Positions 17,725 to 25,355 of a DNA stretch of 64,000 nt are shown one piece after another. The first letter of the stretch is position 1. The number at the start of each line of letters is the position of its first letter. Source of the DNA: Granulicella mallensis MP5ACTX8 (lineage in GTDB: Bacteria; Acidobacteriota; Terriglobia; Terriglobales; Acidobacteriaceae); contig NC_016631.1 in the NCBI RefSeq assembly GCF_000178955.2, positions 2,356,001-2,420,000 of the forward strand, in the 5' to 3' direction. The translations under genes and the position numbers were made by a program. The notes beneath the pieces are model-generated. The model saw only the letters and a program-made list of their open reading frames with translations, was not told the origin of the DNA and searched no databases.

Positions 17725-18655
17725 TCCATTCGGGAAACTGACTTTTATTCTCGTCAAGGGCTGAGATCTTATGCATGTCCTCAGAGCTCAACGAGAAATC
17801 GAAGATGGCCAGGTTTTCGCGGCGATGGTCTGGGTTAGACGAACGCGGGATGGCGATGACTCCGCGCTGGTGGTGCCAGCGCAGAACCGTCTGAGCAACG
17901 GTTTTGCCATGTTTCTTGCCGATCTGCTCCAGCACCGGGTTCGTAAACAGCCCGTTGCGCCCTTCTGCGAAGGGAGACCACGCCTCCATCTGCACACCAG
18001 CGGCATGCAACGAGTCAAATTGACCGGCCTGCTGCAGGAAGGGGTGTGTTTCCAACTGATTGATGACAGGCTTCGTGGTCGCTCCTGCGGTCAGGCTGGC
18101 GAGTTGTGCCTGGTCGAAGTTGCTTAGGCCAATGGCCTTGATCTTTCCGGCGGCGTTGAGCTCTTCCATGGCTTGCCACGAGCCCTTTACATCTCCACGG
18201 GGCCGATGAATGAGATAGAGATCGAGGTACTCGAGTTGAAGCTTGTCGAGGGTCGTTTGAAAGGCGCGCTTCGCTGGTTCGTAGCCGGAGTCTTCCACCC
18301 AGATCTTGGATGTCACAAAGAGAGACTTGCGGTCGATTCCGCTCTTCTTGATCCCCGCGCCTACGGCTTCTTCATTGCGATAGACCTTGGCGGTGTCGAT
18401 CAGACGATAGCCAGCGGTAATGGCGTCTGCGACACTCTCCGCGCACACATCGCCGGTTAGACCGTAGGTTCCAAAGCCAAGGGCCGGCATCATCACACCG
18501 TTGTTGAGCCGTACCTGGGGTATAGAAATCTGTCCCTTGGCGGAGGCCCATCCCACGCGGCCGAAGGCGGCCGATGCTGCAAGGAGGGCTCCCCCCTTCA
18601 GCACAGCTCGGCGGCTAATCGCGCCTGTTTTTTGGTCGCTGTTGATGTTCATCAT
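17720..18655 (-). CDS. Tat-exported aldo/keto reductase
   Basis: About 311 residues. A twin-arginine signal (SRRAVLKGGALLAASAAFG) precedes a complete aldo/keto reductase barrel: GFGTYGL, then the catalytic tetrad residues visible as Asp/Tyr in RLIDTAKVYRNEEAVG, Lys in VTSKIWV and His in LYLIHRPRG. IPRSSNPDHRREN at the C-terminus is the NADPH-binding segment. Most relatives are cytoplasmic because they need NADPH, so the Tat signal is notable: the enzyme may be exported folded with its cofactor. Either ATG of the MM pair at 18655/18652 may be the start. The stop codon lies in the terminal repeat of the adjacent mobile element, so the last residues may have been altered by insertion. Confidence 0.88.
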   Translation of the reverse strand: MMNINSDQKTGAISRRAVLKGGALLAASAAFGRVGWASAKGQISIPQVRLNNGVMMPALGFGTYGLTGDVCAESVADAITAGYRLIDTAKVYRNEEAVGAGIKKSGIDRKSLFVTSKIWVEDSGYEPAKRAFQTTLDKLQLEYLDLYLIHRPRGDVKGSWQAMEELNAAGKIKAIGLSNFDQAQLASLTAGATTKPVINQLETHPFLQQAGQFDSLHAAGVQMEAWSPFAEGRNGLFTNPVLEQIGKKHGKTVAQTVLRWHHQRGVIAIPRSSNPDHRRENLAIFDFSLSSEDMHKISALDENKSQFPEWT

Positions 18656-18798
18656 GCTCTGCTTTCCACCTTCCAGTTGAGTCGATCCGCCGGACTGGCT
18701 GATAGAGGCGATGGTACAGAGAAAAGCGTTTTTCGTCACATGAGAGGGGCTGGGGCGGAGTACGTGTTTTCAGATGGAAGTTTCTGAATCAGTGGGAG

Positions 18799-18842
18799 CC
18801 TATGTTTTCTGAGTGATACGAACGAAGAACGGGAGGAAGCAG
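18799..18842 (+). repeat. Repeat B, copy 2, left part
   Basis: First half of a repeat B copy, ending in GGGAGGAAGCAG exactly at the left end of the IS30-type element. The other half resumes at 19993. Confidence 0.85.
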
Positions 18843-19992
18843 CTTGGATTCAAGCCCCAAGTGCAACATTTGTGAACATACCAGGATTTTGCCAGAACTC
18901 TACGAAGTTGAAGGCTCCTTCTGGGAGGAAGAGTTCTGCTGGGGCGCGTTTTCCGAGTGATTTTCGGATGCGTGCATTGAAGAGCATGGCGATATCGTCG
19001 AGCTGCTGTTGTGAGAAGTGACCGAGGTCTTGTCCCTTGGGCAGGAACTGGCGGAGCAGGCCGTTGGTGTTTTCGTTGATGCCGCGCTCCCATGGCGAGT
19101 GGGGATGGGCGAAGTAGACCTCGATGCCAGTCTGCTGTTCCAGCCACTTGTGCTGGGCCATCTCTCGTCCCTGATCGTAGGTCATGGAACGGCGCATCTG
19201 GGAGGCGAAGCGGTTGAGGATGCGGGCGAAGCCTTCCGCGCAGGTTTTTGCCGAGCCGTCTTCGAGCTTGACCAGGGCGAGGAACAGCGTGGTGCGCTCC
19301 ACCAGCACCCCGACACGGGACTGGTTGAGTCTGCCCTTGATCAGGTCTCCTTCCCAGTGTCCCGGGACCAGGCGAAGCCCCACCTCCTCGGGCCGCTGGT
19401 CGATGAGCTTGATGGGGTCGATGAAGTGACGGCGGTTGGGGTCCACAGCGGCCTTGGAGCGCGATCTGCGGCTCATCCGGCGGCGGCGCAGCATCGTCAT
19501 CACGCGGGCGCGGAGTTCTCCCCGTGGCATGGCGTAGAGCGCGGTGTAGATGGTCTCGTGCGACAGACGCACCGGATCGGGCATACGCCTGAGTGTGAAC
19601 CCAACCTGCTCCGGACTCAAGCCCCGGCCAAGCTCGGCCACGACAAGGTCCCACACGAGGGTGCCTGGAACCAGTTTGCGCGCAACCCGCGGCATGCGCT
19701 GCAACCTTCGGGCACGTCGATCTGCCGTCACCGCAGAATAGCCTCCGGCGATAAACCGGCGACCGCCCTTCGGACTAGGCTGCGCAACGTGCCAGCCATT
19801 ACGACCCATCTCCCGGGTGACCGTGGACCGCGCCCGTTGGAGGCCGGCGGCTATCGCCGCCGGCCTCCAACCCATCGATAACTGCGTCTGCAGAAGACAG
19901 CGCTCCTCCATAGAAAACTGCTTGTACGTTCGACCCATGCAACATCTTCCTCCTTAGAAAAGAAAATGTTGCACTTCCAGTTTGAATCCAAG
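18843..19992 (-). mobile_element. Complete IS30-family insertion sequence
   Basis: A 1150-base element bounded by 29-base imperfect inverted repeats at 18843-18871 and 19964-19992 (outer CTTGGATTCAA and inner AAGTGCAACATTT match exactly). It is flanked by a 3-base direct repeat CAG (18840-18842 and 19993-19995), as expected for target duplication. Removing the element and one CAG restores an intact repeat B, matching the uninterrupted copy at 30066-30160. It carries one full-length transposase, so it may be active. Confidence 0.93.
18850..19938 (-). CDS. IS30-family transposase
   Basis: A 362-residue transposase. An N-terminal helix-turn-helix (FSMEERCLLQTQLSMGWRPAAIA, ARSTVTREMGRNG) binds the ends; the DDE catalytic core shows the first Asp in GHWEGDLIKG, the second in MTYDQGREMAQH and the Glu in ERGINENTNGLLRQFLPKG, all spaced as in IS30. 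The reading frame is intact and the stop lies within the left inverted repeat, which is typical of compact elements. No frameshift or internal stop is seen, consistent with a recent insertion. Confidence 0.96.
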   Translation of the reverse strand: MGRTYKQFSMEERCLLQTQLSMGWRPAAIAAGLQRARSTVTREMGRNGWHVAQPSPKGGRRFIAGGYSAVTADRRARRLQRMPRVARKLVPGTLVWDLVVAELGRGLSPEQVGFTLRRMPDPVRLSHETIYTALYAMPRGELRARVMTMLRRRRMSRRSRSKAAVDPNRRHFIDPIKLIDQRPEEVGLRLVPGHWEGDLIKGRLNQSRVGVLVERTTLFLALVKLEDGSAKTCAEGFARILNRFASQMRRSMTYDQGREMAQHKWLEQQTGIEVYFAHPHSPWERGINENTNGLLRQFLPKGQDLGHFSQQQLDDIAMLFNARIRKSLGKRAPAELFLPEGAFNFVEFWQNPGMFTNVALGA

Positions 19993-20047
19993 CAGGTTCC
20001 TCGGCTGCGCCTCGGAATGACAACCAGAAAAGCAAGAGCAAAGACAA
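19993..20047 (+). repeat. Repeat B, copy 2, right part
   Basis: Continuation of the repeat B copy split by the insertion sequence: CAGGTTCCTCGGCTGCGCC, CTCGGAATGACAA, then the AGAAAAGCAAGAGCAAAG tail. Confidence 0.85.
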
Positions 20048-20101
20048 CTGCACAAAGTGGGGGAGCAGAAGAGAGCATTCTCCCCAGCTCGAGGGGGGTG
20101 T

Positions 20102-20130
20102 CCACACTTGTGTGGGAACTGCTCTATAAT
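20102..20130 (+). promoter_or_regulatory. Promoter of tRNA-Gly with a palindrome
   Basis: A perfect -10 box TATAAT at 20125-20130 lies 11 bases before the tRNA. Just upstream CCACAC-TT-GTGTGG (20102-20115) is a perfect 14-base palindrome in the -35 to spacer region. No standard -35 box is seen at the usual spacing. Confidence 0.55.
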
Positions 20131-20141
20131 GATCCAGTCGG

Positions 20142-20216
20142 GCGGGAGTAGCTCAATGGTAGAGTAGCGGCTTCCCAAGCCGTTGGTTGCGGGTTCGATC
20201 CCCGTCTCCCGCTCCA
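20142..20216 (+). tRNA. tRNA-Gly (anticodon CCC)
   Basis: A complete cloverleaf can be drawn: acceptor GCGGGAG/CTCCCGC, D-arm GCTC...GAGT, anticodon loop TTCCCAA (anticodon CCC), and T-arm with TTCGATC. The 3' CCA is encoded (20214-20216). It reads GGG glycine codons. Confidence 0.96.
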
Positions 20217-20237
20217 ATACACAGAGATTAGAAACAC

Positions 20238-20264
20238 AAAGGCCGCGCCATGAGCGCGGCCTTT
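20238..20264. terminator. Bidirectional terminator
   Basis: AAAGGCCGCGC and GCGCGGCCTTT make perfect 11-base arms around a 5-base loop, between tRNA-Gly and the end of the convergent protease gene. The A-rich start and T-rich end allow it to act in both directions. Confidence 0.85.
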
Positions 20265-20281
20265 GTATTGTGAACCAGGCG

Positions 20282-21877
20282 TTATTTGCTGGCGGTCTGT
20301 GTCTTCTGCTGTGCCGGTAGCGTGTGGTTTTCGAGGGCCAGTGCCTCCGGCATAAACGTCAGGGCCTTGCTGATCTGCGGGTCCCATTCAGCCCGGATGC
20401 GCATGCCTTCCGCCTGTCCGAACTGCGTGGTGAAGAGCTCGGCCTTGATGGTCGACTTTACCCAGTCCAGATTGTCGGCGATGTCCTTGTCGGTGTACTC
20501 AATCTTTTCCGACTTCAGGAAGTCCTTGAACTGCTGGATCAGCGCGTCATCGACGACCAGCTCCTTGGTGACCGTGTGGTCGGAGAGATAGTGCTTGGTG
20601 AAGTTGAAGAAGGCATAGTGCTGCAGAAGAATGTCCTGCAGGTGGTCCGACTTCAGCTCGGCAATCTTCTCGTCAGGAGTGATGCCGCCACCGCCGTAGA
20701 CCGTACGTCCGGAGTCCGTGAGCTTGACCTCGGTGTTGGTGTTGTTCGCAGGCAGCGCACCCTGGCGGGCGTAGTAGTAGTCGTAGAGCGAGACGCCGTC
20801 ATAGTTGCGCTGGATGAGCCGGCCCGACGGGGTGTAGTAGTGGAACGTCGTCAGGGCAAGTCCTGTGTTTTCAGCAATAGGGAAGACCGTCTGGACGAGG
20901 CCCTTGCCGAAGGTCGTTTCACCGACGATCAGCGCGCGGTCATGGTCCTGCAGCGCGCCTGAGACGATCTCTGCAGCGGAGGCCGTATTCCGGTTGACCA
21001 GCACGACGATCGGGTACTTCACATTGGAACCGCTGGGGGCGCGATAGACCTGGTCGGGGAAGGCGCGTCCGCGCTGCGAGACGACGATGTCGCCCTTCTG
21101 CAGGAACTTGTCGGAGACGTTGACGGCTTCGTTCAGCAGGCCGCCGGGGTTGCCGCGCAGGTCGATCAGGAGTCCGTTGATGGGTCCGAACTTGTCGAGC
21201 GCCGCCTGAACCTCATGGGAGGTGGTCTCCATGAAGTTGGTGACGTGGATGTAGCCGATGCCGGGCTTGATCTGGAAGGCGATATCGACGGAATACCGTG
21301 GAATTTCATCGCGGATGAGGTCGAAGACCAGGGGTTTCGCGGTGCCTTCACGGCCCATGGTGACGGAGACGTGGGTTCCTCGGGGGCCCTTCAGCATGCT
21401 GGCCACCGCAGTCGAATCCATGTGTTCCGTTGTCTTTCCGTCGACGGCGAGGATCACATCGCCGGGCCGGATACCCGCTTTATAAGAGGGAGTTCCTTCA
21501 AACGGCGCTACGACGACGATCTTTTCGCCCTGGGGCTGAATCTGCATGCCCACGCCGTAGTACTTGCCGTGCTGGTCTTCGCGCATCTGGGCGAAGTCCT
21601 TGGGATCGTGGAAGCTGGAGTGCGGATCGAGCACGCGCAGCATGCCGGGGATCGCGCCATCGTAGATCGCCTTATCGATCTTGTCGTTGTCCAGCTTGTC
21701 GGCATAGTTCTGCTCCACGACCGCATAGACGTTCGTGAACGACTTCATCGAGTCGCGCAGGGCTGACTCATCGGTTGCGGACTGAGCGGAGACGCCGCCG
21801 AACACCGAACCCGCGACGCCGCACGCCGCGAGAAAAATAGTTGCCGAAAAAAGTGCACGTCGTGTGCGGTTGACCAT
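20282..21877 (-). CDS. C-terminal processing protease (S41, CtpA-like)
   Basis: A 531-residue exported serine protease. Order: signal peptide (ALFSATIFLAACGVAGSVFGG), helical N-domain, PDZ domain around residues 100-190 (YYGVGMQIQP, AGIRPGDVILAVDG), then the S41 core. The Ser-Lys dyad is visible: serine in VNRNTASAAEIVSGAL and lysine in GETTFGKGLVQT. The family trims C-termini of periplasmic proteins and helps in envelope quality control. A C-terminal extension of about 120 residues is typical of larger Ctp proteins. It is divergent from a SurA-like foldase gene, which fits a shared role in envelope protein biogenesis. Confidence 0.95.
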   Translation of the reverse strand: MVNRTRRALFSATIFLAACGVAGSVFGGVSAQSATDESALRDSMKSFTNVYAVVEQNYADKLDNDKIDKAIYDGAIPGMLRVLDPHSSFHDPKDFAQMREDQHGKYYGVGMQIQPQGEKIVVVAPFEGTPSYKAGIRPGDVILAVDGKTTEHMDSTAVASMLKGPRGTHVSVTMGREGTAKPLVFDLIRDEIPRYSVDIAFQIKPGIGYIHVTNFMETTSHEVQAALDKFGPINGLLIDLRGNPGGLLNEAVNVSDKFLQKGDIVVSQRGRAFPDQVYRAPSGSNVKYPIVVLVNRNTASAAEIVSGALQDHDRALIVGETTFGKGLVQTVFPIAENTGLALTTFHYYTPSGRLIQRNYDGVSLYDYYYARQGALPANNTNTEVKLTDSGRTVYGGGGITPDEKIAELKSDHLQDILLQHYAFFNFTKHYLSDHTVTKELVVDDALIQQFKDFLKSEKIEYTDKDIADNLDWVKSTIKAELFTTQFGQAEGMRIRAEWDPQISKALTFMPEALALENHTLPAQQKTQTASK

Positions 21878-22271
21878 AGGGACCGAAGAGACCTCAATAC
21901 GGAAGGGCTGTCAGCAAAAGTCGCACAAAAGGTGCGCTGTTGCAGCCGTTCTGGGTTGGACGGAGTATAGCATCTGCAGGTTAGCCCTGAGGCCGCCGGC
22001 CCTTCTTCCGGGCGGGCAGAAGGGAGCGTGCAAGGCGGTTTTCCGGGGGAAAACCAGCGCAACCGTCGTTATATGGTGAGATGCACCATTTGAGGGACCG
22101 CCCTGCCCCCGCAATTGTGTTTCCTACGGTTAGAATGAGAATGCCAGATGACCTCTGTCTCGCCCTGCGGTCAAACCAATCGAAACTCTCCGGTACGAAG
22201 GATGGGGGATCGCATGGGGACCGAAGGACAGACCAATCGCTGACCGTATGGGCAGGGCCGTAAAGGAACGG
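21878..22271. other. Divergent intergenic region
   Basis: About 390 bases between the protease and foldase genes. It holds a perfect hairpin GGTTTTCC-GGG-GGAAAACC (22037-22055) without a T-run, and on the minus strand a -10-like TATACT (complement of 21964-21969) for the protease. No gene or repeat A/B/C copy is seen. Confidence 0.5.
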
Positions 22272-24179
22272 ATGATCGAGAAGCACACACGTAAGAACGC
22301 CATGAGCCGGCTGGTAGCCGGTGCCCCGTTTGCCGGTATTCTGCTCTTCGCTGTAGCCGGCGCTGGTTCAACCCTCTACGCGCAGACCAAGGCTCAGCAG
22401 CCGAACTACCCCATGCCGAGCGGATTTGGCACGGGTATCCCGCTACAGCTTCCGTCCCTGCCGGTGCCGACGCCGATTACGCCCAACGGCACAGTGGTTG
22501 AGGACGTGATCGCTCGCGTGAACGACCAGATCATCACACGCAGCGAGTATCTGCGCTCCGAGCAACAGTTGCTGCAGGAAGCCCAGCAGCAAAGTGCCTC
22601 GCCGGCCGACTTTGAGAGCCGCCGTCGGGACCTTCTGCGCGACATGATCGACGAGCAGTTGCTGCTCTCCAAGGGCAAGGAACTCGGCATTACGGGCGAC
22701 GCCGAGACGATCCGGGAGCTTGACGAGATCCGTAAGAGAAACCACCTGGACTCGATGGAGGCGCTGGAAAAGGCCGCCTCCCAGCAGGGGGTATCGTTTG
22801 AGGACTTCAAACAGGGTATCCGTAACAATGCGATCAGGCAGCAGGTGGTGCAGGAAGAAGTAAGCCGCCACCTCAACATGACGCATGCCCAGGAAGACGC
22901 CTACTATGCTGCGCACGGCAAGGACTTCGAGGTTCCTGAGCAGATTCACCTCAGTGAGATCCTCGTAACAACGCCGGACAACGCCACGGATGCCCAGGTG
23001 GCAGCGGCCCAGGCCAAGGCTGACGATCTGGAAGCCAAGTTGAAGGCTGGAACCAGCTTCGCCGATCTTGCCAAGAGCTCTTCGGGCGGCCCAACGGCTG
23101 CTGCCGGTGGCGATCTTGGCGACTTCAAGCGTGGATCGCTGGGCGATGTGCTTGAAAATGCAACGTTCCCCTTGCCCGAGGGCGGCTTTACAGCTCCGAT
23201 CCGTACACGGCAGGGCTTTGTCATCCTTCGGGTGGATAAGCATCAGGCTGCGGGTATTCCTCCGCTGGCCGATATCGAGCCGCAGGTGCAGCAGGCGATT
23301 TATCTTGATGCTCTGCAGCCTGCTCTGCGCGCTTATCTGACCAAGGCGCGCCAAGATGCATACATGGATATCGATGCCAAGGATGGCTTCATCGATACAG
23401 GTTCGAGCCATCCTGGTGCTCGGCCCGGCGACATCGGTTATACCGTCTATACGCCGCCGCCGCTCAAGAAGAAGACCATCAAGCACCAGCGCAACGAGCA
23501 GAAGAAGGCAGTTGCCGCACAGGCAGAACTGGCTGCTGCCCGTGCCAAGGTGGCGCAAAAGAATGCTGAGCGGGCTGCTGTCCAGGCTGCGAAGAGCGGC
23601 GGGGGCAATGTGAAGAACGCCTCGAAGTCCTCGAAACCGCCAAAGATCCATCGTGAGAAGGTTCGTTTTGGCCAGGCGCCGCGCAATGCGCTGCCGACCG
23701 GAACGGCTGAGACCACGACCGAGAACGCTCCGTTGGCTGGTCAGGCACCAGGCGTTGCCATGGCCCAGACGAATTCGACGTCGATTTCGACGGGGACGGG
23801 TGTCGATCCGAATGATAATCCGTTGACTCCGCAGGAGGCTCCGACGCACAAGACGCGTCTCTCCCAGCGGCAGGTTCAGGAAAACGACGCACACCTTCAG
23901 TCCAAGCTGAACAAGGCAGACGCGAAGGCTGCGGTTCGTCCTGTGAAGGCGGATGTCCAAACGGATGCTTCGGAGACTCACCAGGCAGCCGCACTCGGCC
24001 TCAATGGCGATACGGCTAAGAAGGTGAAGAAGAAGCGCAAGAAGGGTGACCCGAAGGAACGTCTGCAGGAGAAGGCCAAGCCGGTAGACACATCGCAACC
24101 GATTGCGCCGACGGTCAATCCCGCCCTGGGTGGCAGTGCTCCAGCGTTGCCGCCAGTCGCTCCCTCAACGCCGAACTAA
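22272..24179 (+). CDS. SurA/PpiC-type periplasmic peptidyl-prolyl isomerase
   Basis: About 635 residues. A signal peptide (VAGAPFAGILLFAVAGAG) precedes a SurA N-terminal chaperone domain (EDVIARVNDQIITRSEY...) and one parvulin domain near 225-330 (PEQIHLSEILVTTPD ... GGDLGDFKRGSLGDVLENATFPL ... RTRQGFVILRVDKHQA). The last 250 residues are Lys/Ala/Pro-rich, low in complexity and probably disordered or coiled. The role is folding of outer-membrane proteins, well suited to a genome full of TonB receptors. The ATG at 22272 is favoured (AAAGGA just upstream); another in-frame ATG lies at 22248. Confidence 0.9.
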   Translation: MIEKHTRKNAMSRLVAGAPFAGILLFAVAGAGSTLYAQTKAQQPNYPMPSGFGTGIPLQLPSLPVPTPITPNGTVVEDVIARVNDQIITRSEYLRSEQQLLQEAQQQSASPADFESRRRDLLRDMIDEQLLLSKGKELGITGDAETIRELDEIRKRNHLDSMEALEKAASQQGVSFEDFKQGIRNNAIRQQVVQEEVSRHLNMTHAQEDAYYAAHGKDFEVPEQIHLSEILVTTPDNATDAQVAAAQAKADDLEAKLKAGTSFADLAKSSSGGPTAAAGGDLGDFKRGSLGDVLENATFPLPEGGFTAPIRTRQGFVILRVDKHQAAGIPPLADIEPQVQQAIYLDALQPALRAYLTKARQDAYMDIDAKDGFIDTGSSHPGARPGDIGYTVYTPPPLKKKTIKHQRNEQKKAVAAQAELAAARAKVAQKNAERAAVQAAKSGGGNVKNASKSSKPPKIHREKVRFGQAPRNALPTGTAETTTENAPLAGQAPGVAMAQTNSTSISTGTGVDPNDNPLTPQEAPTHKTRLSQRQVQENDAHLQSKLNKADAKAAVRPVKADVQTDASETHQAAALGLNGDTAKKVKKKRKKGDPKERLQEKAKPVDTSQPIAPTVNPALGGSAPALPPVAPSTPN

Positions 24180-24199
24180 CAGGACAGAGTGTAGAGAAT

Positions 24200-24249
24200 A
24201 GAGGGTAGAGTGTAGAGATTCGGTCTACACTTCTACCCTCTGCCTTTTT
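24200..24249 (+). terminator. Terminator-like hairpin just before the YhaM-like gene
   Basis: AGAGGGTAG-A-GTGTAGA pairs with TCTACAC-TT-CTACCCTCT, followed by GCC and TTTTT. It ends 6 bases before the next start codon and directly abuts that gene's AGGA ribosome site. It may end the foldase transcript or act as an attenuator for the next gene. Confidence 0.65.
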
Positions 24250-24255
24250 AGGATT

Positions 24256-25287
24256 ATGAAAGAATTTTTTATTGCCGACGCGGCACAGTTTGATACCCAG
24301 AACATCACCAGCTTCTTTTGCATCGCCACGATTGGCGTTCGTGAGCGCAAGGCCGGGAGCGGACAGTACCTTGCGCTGACGCTTGCGGACAAGACGGGAC
24401 AGTTCGAAGCGCGCATGTGGGAAGACTTTGCCGAGGCCGTGCAGCAATGCACAGAAGGCTCTTACGTCAAGGTGCAGGGTCAGGTCTCGAAGTATCAGGG
24501 CAAGTTTCAGATCACGCTGAACAAGATGCGGCTGGCTGCCGACAGCGAGATCGATACCGCTGATTTTGTCCCGACGACACAGTTCGACGTGGCTGAGATG
24601 AATGCCGAACTACGGGGCTATGTGGATGCTTTTTCCAATCCTCAGCTGCGCGCCCTGGTGTTGGCTTTTCTCGACGACCCGGCGATCGGCCCGGCGTTTC
24701 TCGTGGCCCCTGCGGCCAAGCGTCTGCACCATGCGTGGATCGGCGGGCTATTGGAGCATGTGCTGATGCTCGTGCGTGTGTGCCTGGCTACCGTGCCGTT
24801 CTATCCCGAGGTCGATCCCGACCTGCTGCTTACCGGCGCGATCCTGCATGATGTCGGCAAGGTGCGTGAGCTGTCGTGGCGGTCGAGCTTCAACTACACG
24901 CTTGAAGGTCAGTTGATTGGCCATATCTCGATTGCGCAGGGGTTGCTGCACGAGAAGATTGCGGTGCTCAATGCCCAGGCCATGAAAGCGGGCGAAGAAG
25001 CAGGGACGGCGCCGGAGCTATTTCCTGACCGCCTGCGCATGCTGGTCGAGCATATGATTCTGGCGCACCACGGCAAGCTGGAGTTCGGCTCGCCAAAGCT
25101 GCCTATGACTCCCGAGGCCATGCTCCTGAGCGCGCTCGACGATCTCGAAGCGAAGTTCCAGACGTTGCGGATGGAGTTTGCCGCGTCGAAATCAGCGGGT
25201 AAGTCTGCCGAGGAGACCACGGATTGGGTGCGGTCGATGGATCGCAATCTATTCAACTCGCGTGAGTATCTCGCGGGTGATAAGTGA
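24256..25287 (+). CDS. YhaM-like 3'-5' exoribonuclease (OB fold plus HD domain)
   Basis: A 343-residue protein. An N-terminal OB-fold nucleic-acid binding domain (YLALTLADKTGQFEARMWEDFAEAV, EGSYVKVQGQVSKYQGKFQI) is joined to a metal-dependent HD phosphohydrolase domain (HHAWIGGLLEHVLMLV, TGAILHDVGKVREL, HISIAQGLLHEKI, HMILAHHGKLEFG). This order is that of Bacillus YhaM, a 3'-5' exonuclease for RNA and DNA, and its length is close (about 314 in Bacillus). The AGGA ribosome site is only 2 bases from ATG and follows a terminator-like hairpin. It is separated by a bidirectional terminator from the convergent GntR gene. Confidence 0.9.
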   Translation: MKEFFIADAAQFDTQNITSFFCIATIGVRERKAGSGQYLALTLADKTGQFEARMWEDFAEAVQQCTEGSYVKVQGQVSKYQGKFQITLNKMRLAADSEIDTADFVPTTQFDVAEMNAELRGYVDAFSNPQLRALVLAFLDDPAIGPAFLVAPAAKRLHHAWIGGLLEHVLMLVRVCLATVPFYPEVDPDLLLTGAILHDVGKVRELSWRSSFNYTLEGQLIGHISIAQGLLHEKIAVLNAQAMKAGEEAGTAPELFPDRLRMLVEHMILAHHGKLEFGSPKLPMTPEAMLLSALDDLEAKFQTLRMEFAASKSAGKSAEETTDWVRSMDRNLFNSREYLAGDK

Positions 25288-25290
25288 TAT

Positions 25291-25345
25291 GTGGCAAGTG
25301 GTAAGCAAAAAGAACGCCTTTTACTTACCAGTTGTCACTTGCCAC
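25291..25345. terminator. Bidirectional terminator
   Basis: GTGGCAAGTG at 25291-25300 pairs perfectly with CACTTGCCAC at 25336-25345, and the inner GTAAG with CTTAC. It lies between the convergent YhaM-like and GntR genes. Confidence 0.75.
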
Positions 25346-25355
25346 TGTTCTAGAG

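Noticed and set aside
18850-20216. Integrative element using tRNA-Gly as attachment site
   Set aside because: The insertion is a plain IS30-type element with its own ends and target duplication, about 150 bases from the tRNA; no integrase or tRNA 3' duplicate is seen.
22443-24098. Long open frame on the minus strand (551 codons) opposite the foldase gene
   Set aside because: It is antisense to a well-supported SurA/PpiC protein and has the Arg/Leu-rich composition of a GC-rich shadow; no domain is recognisable.
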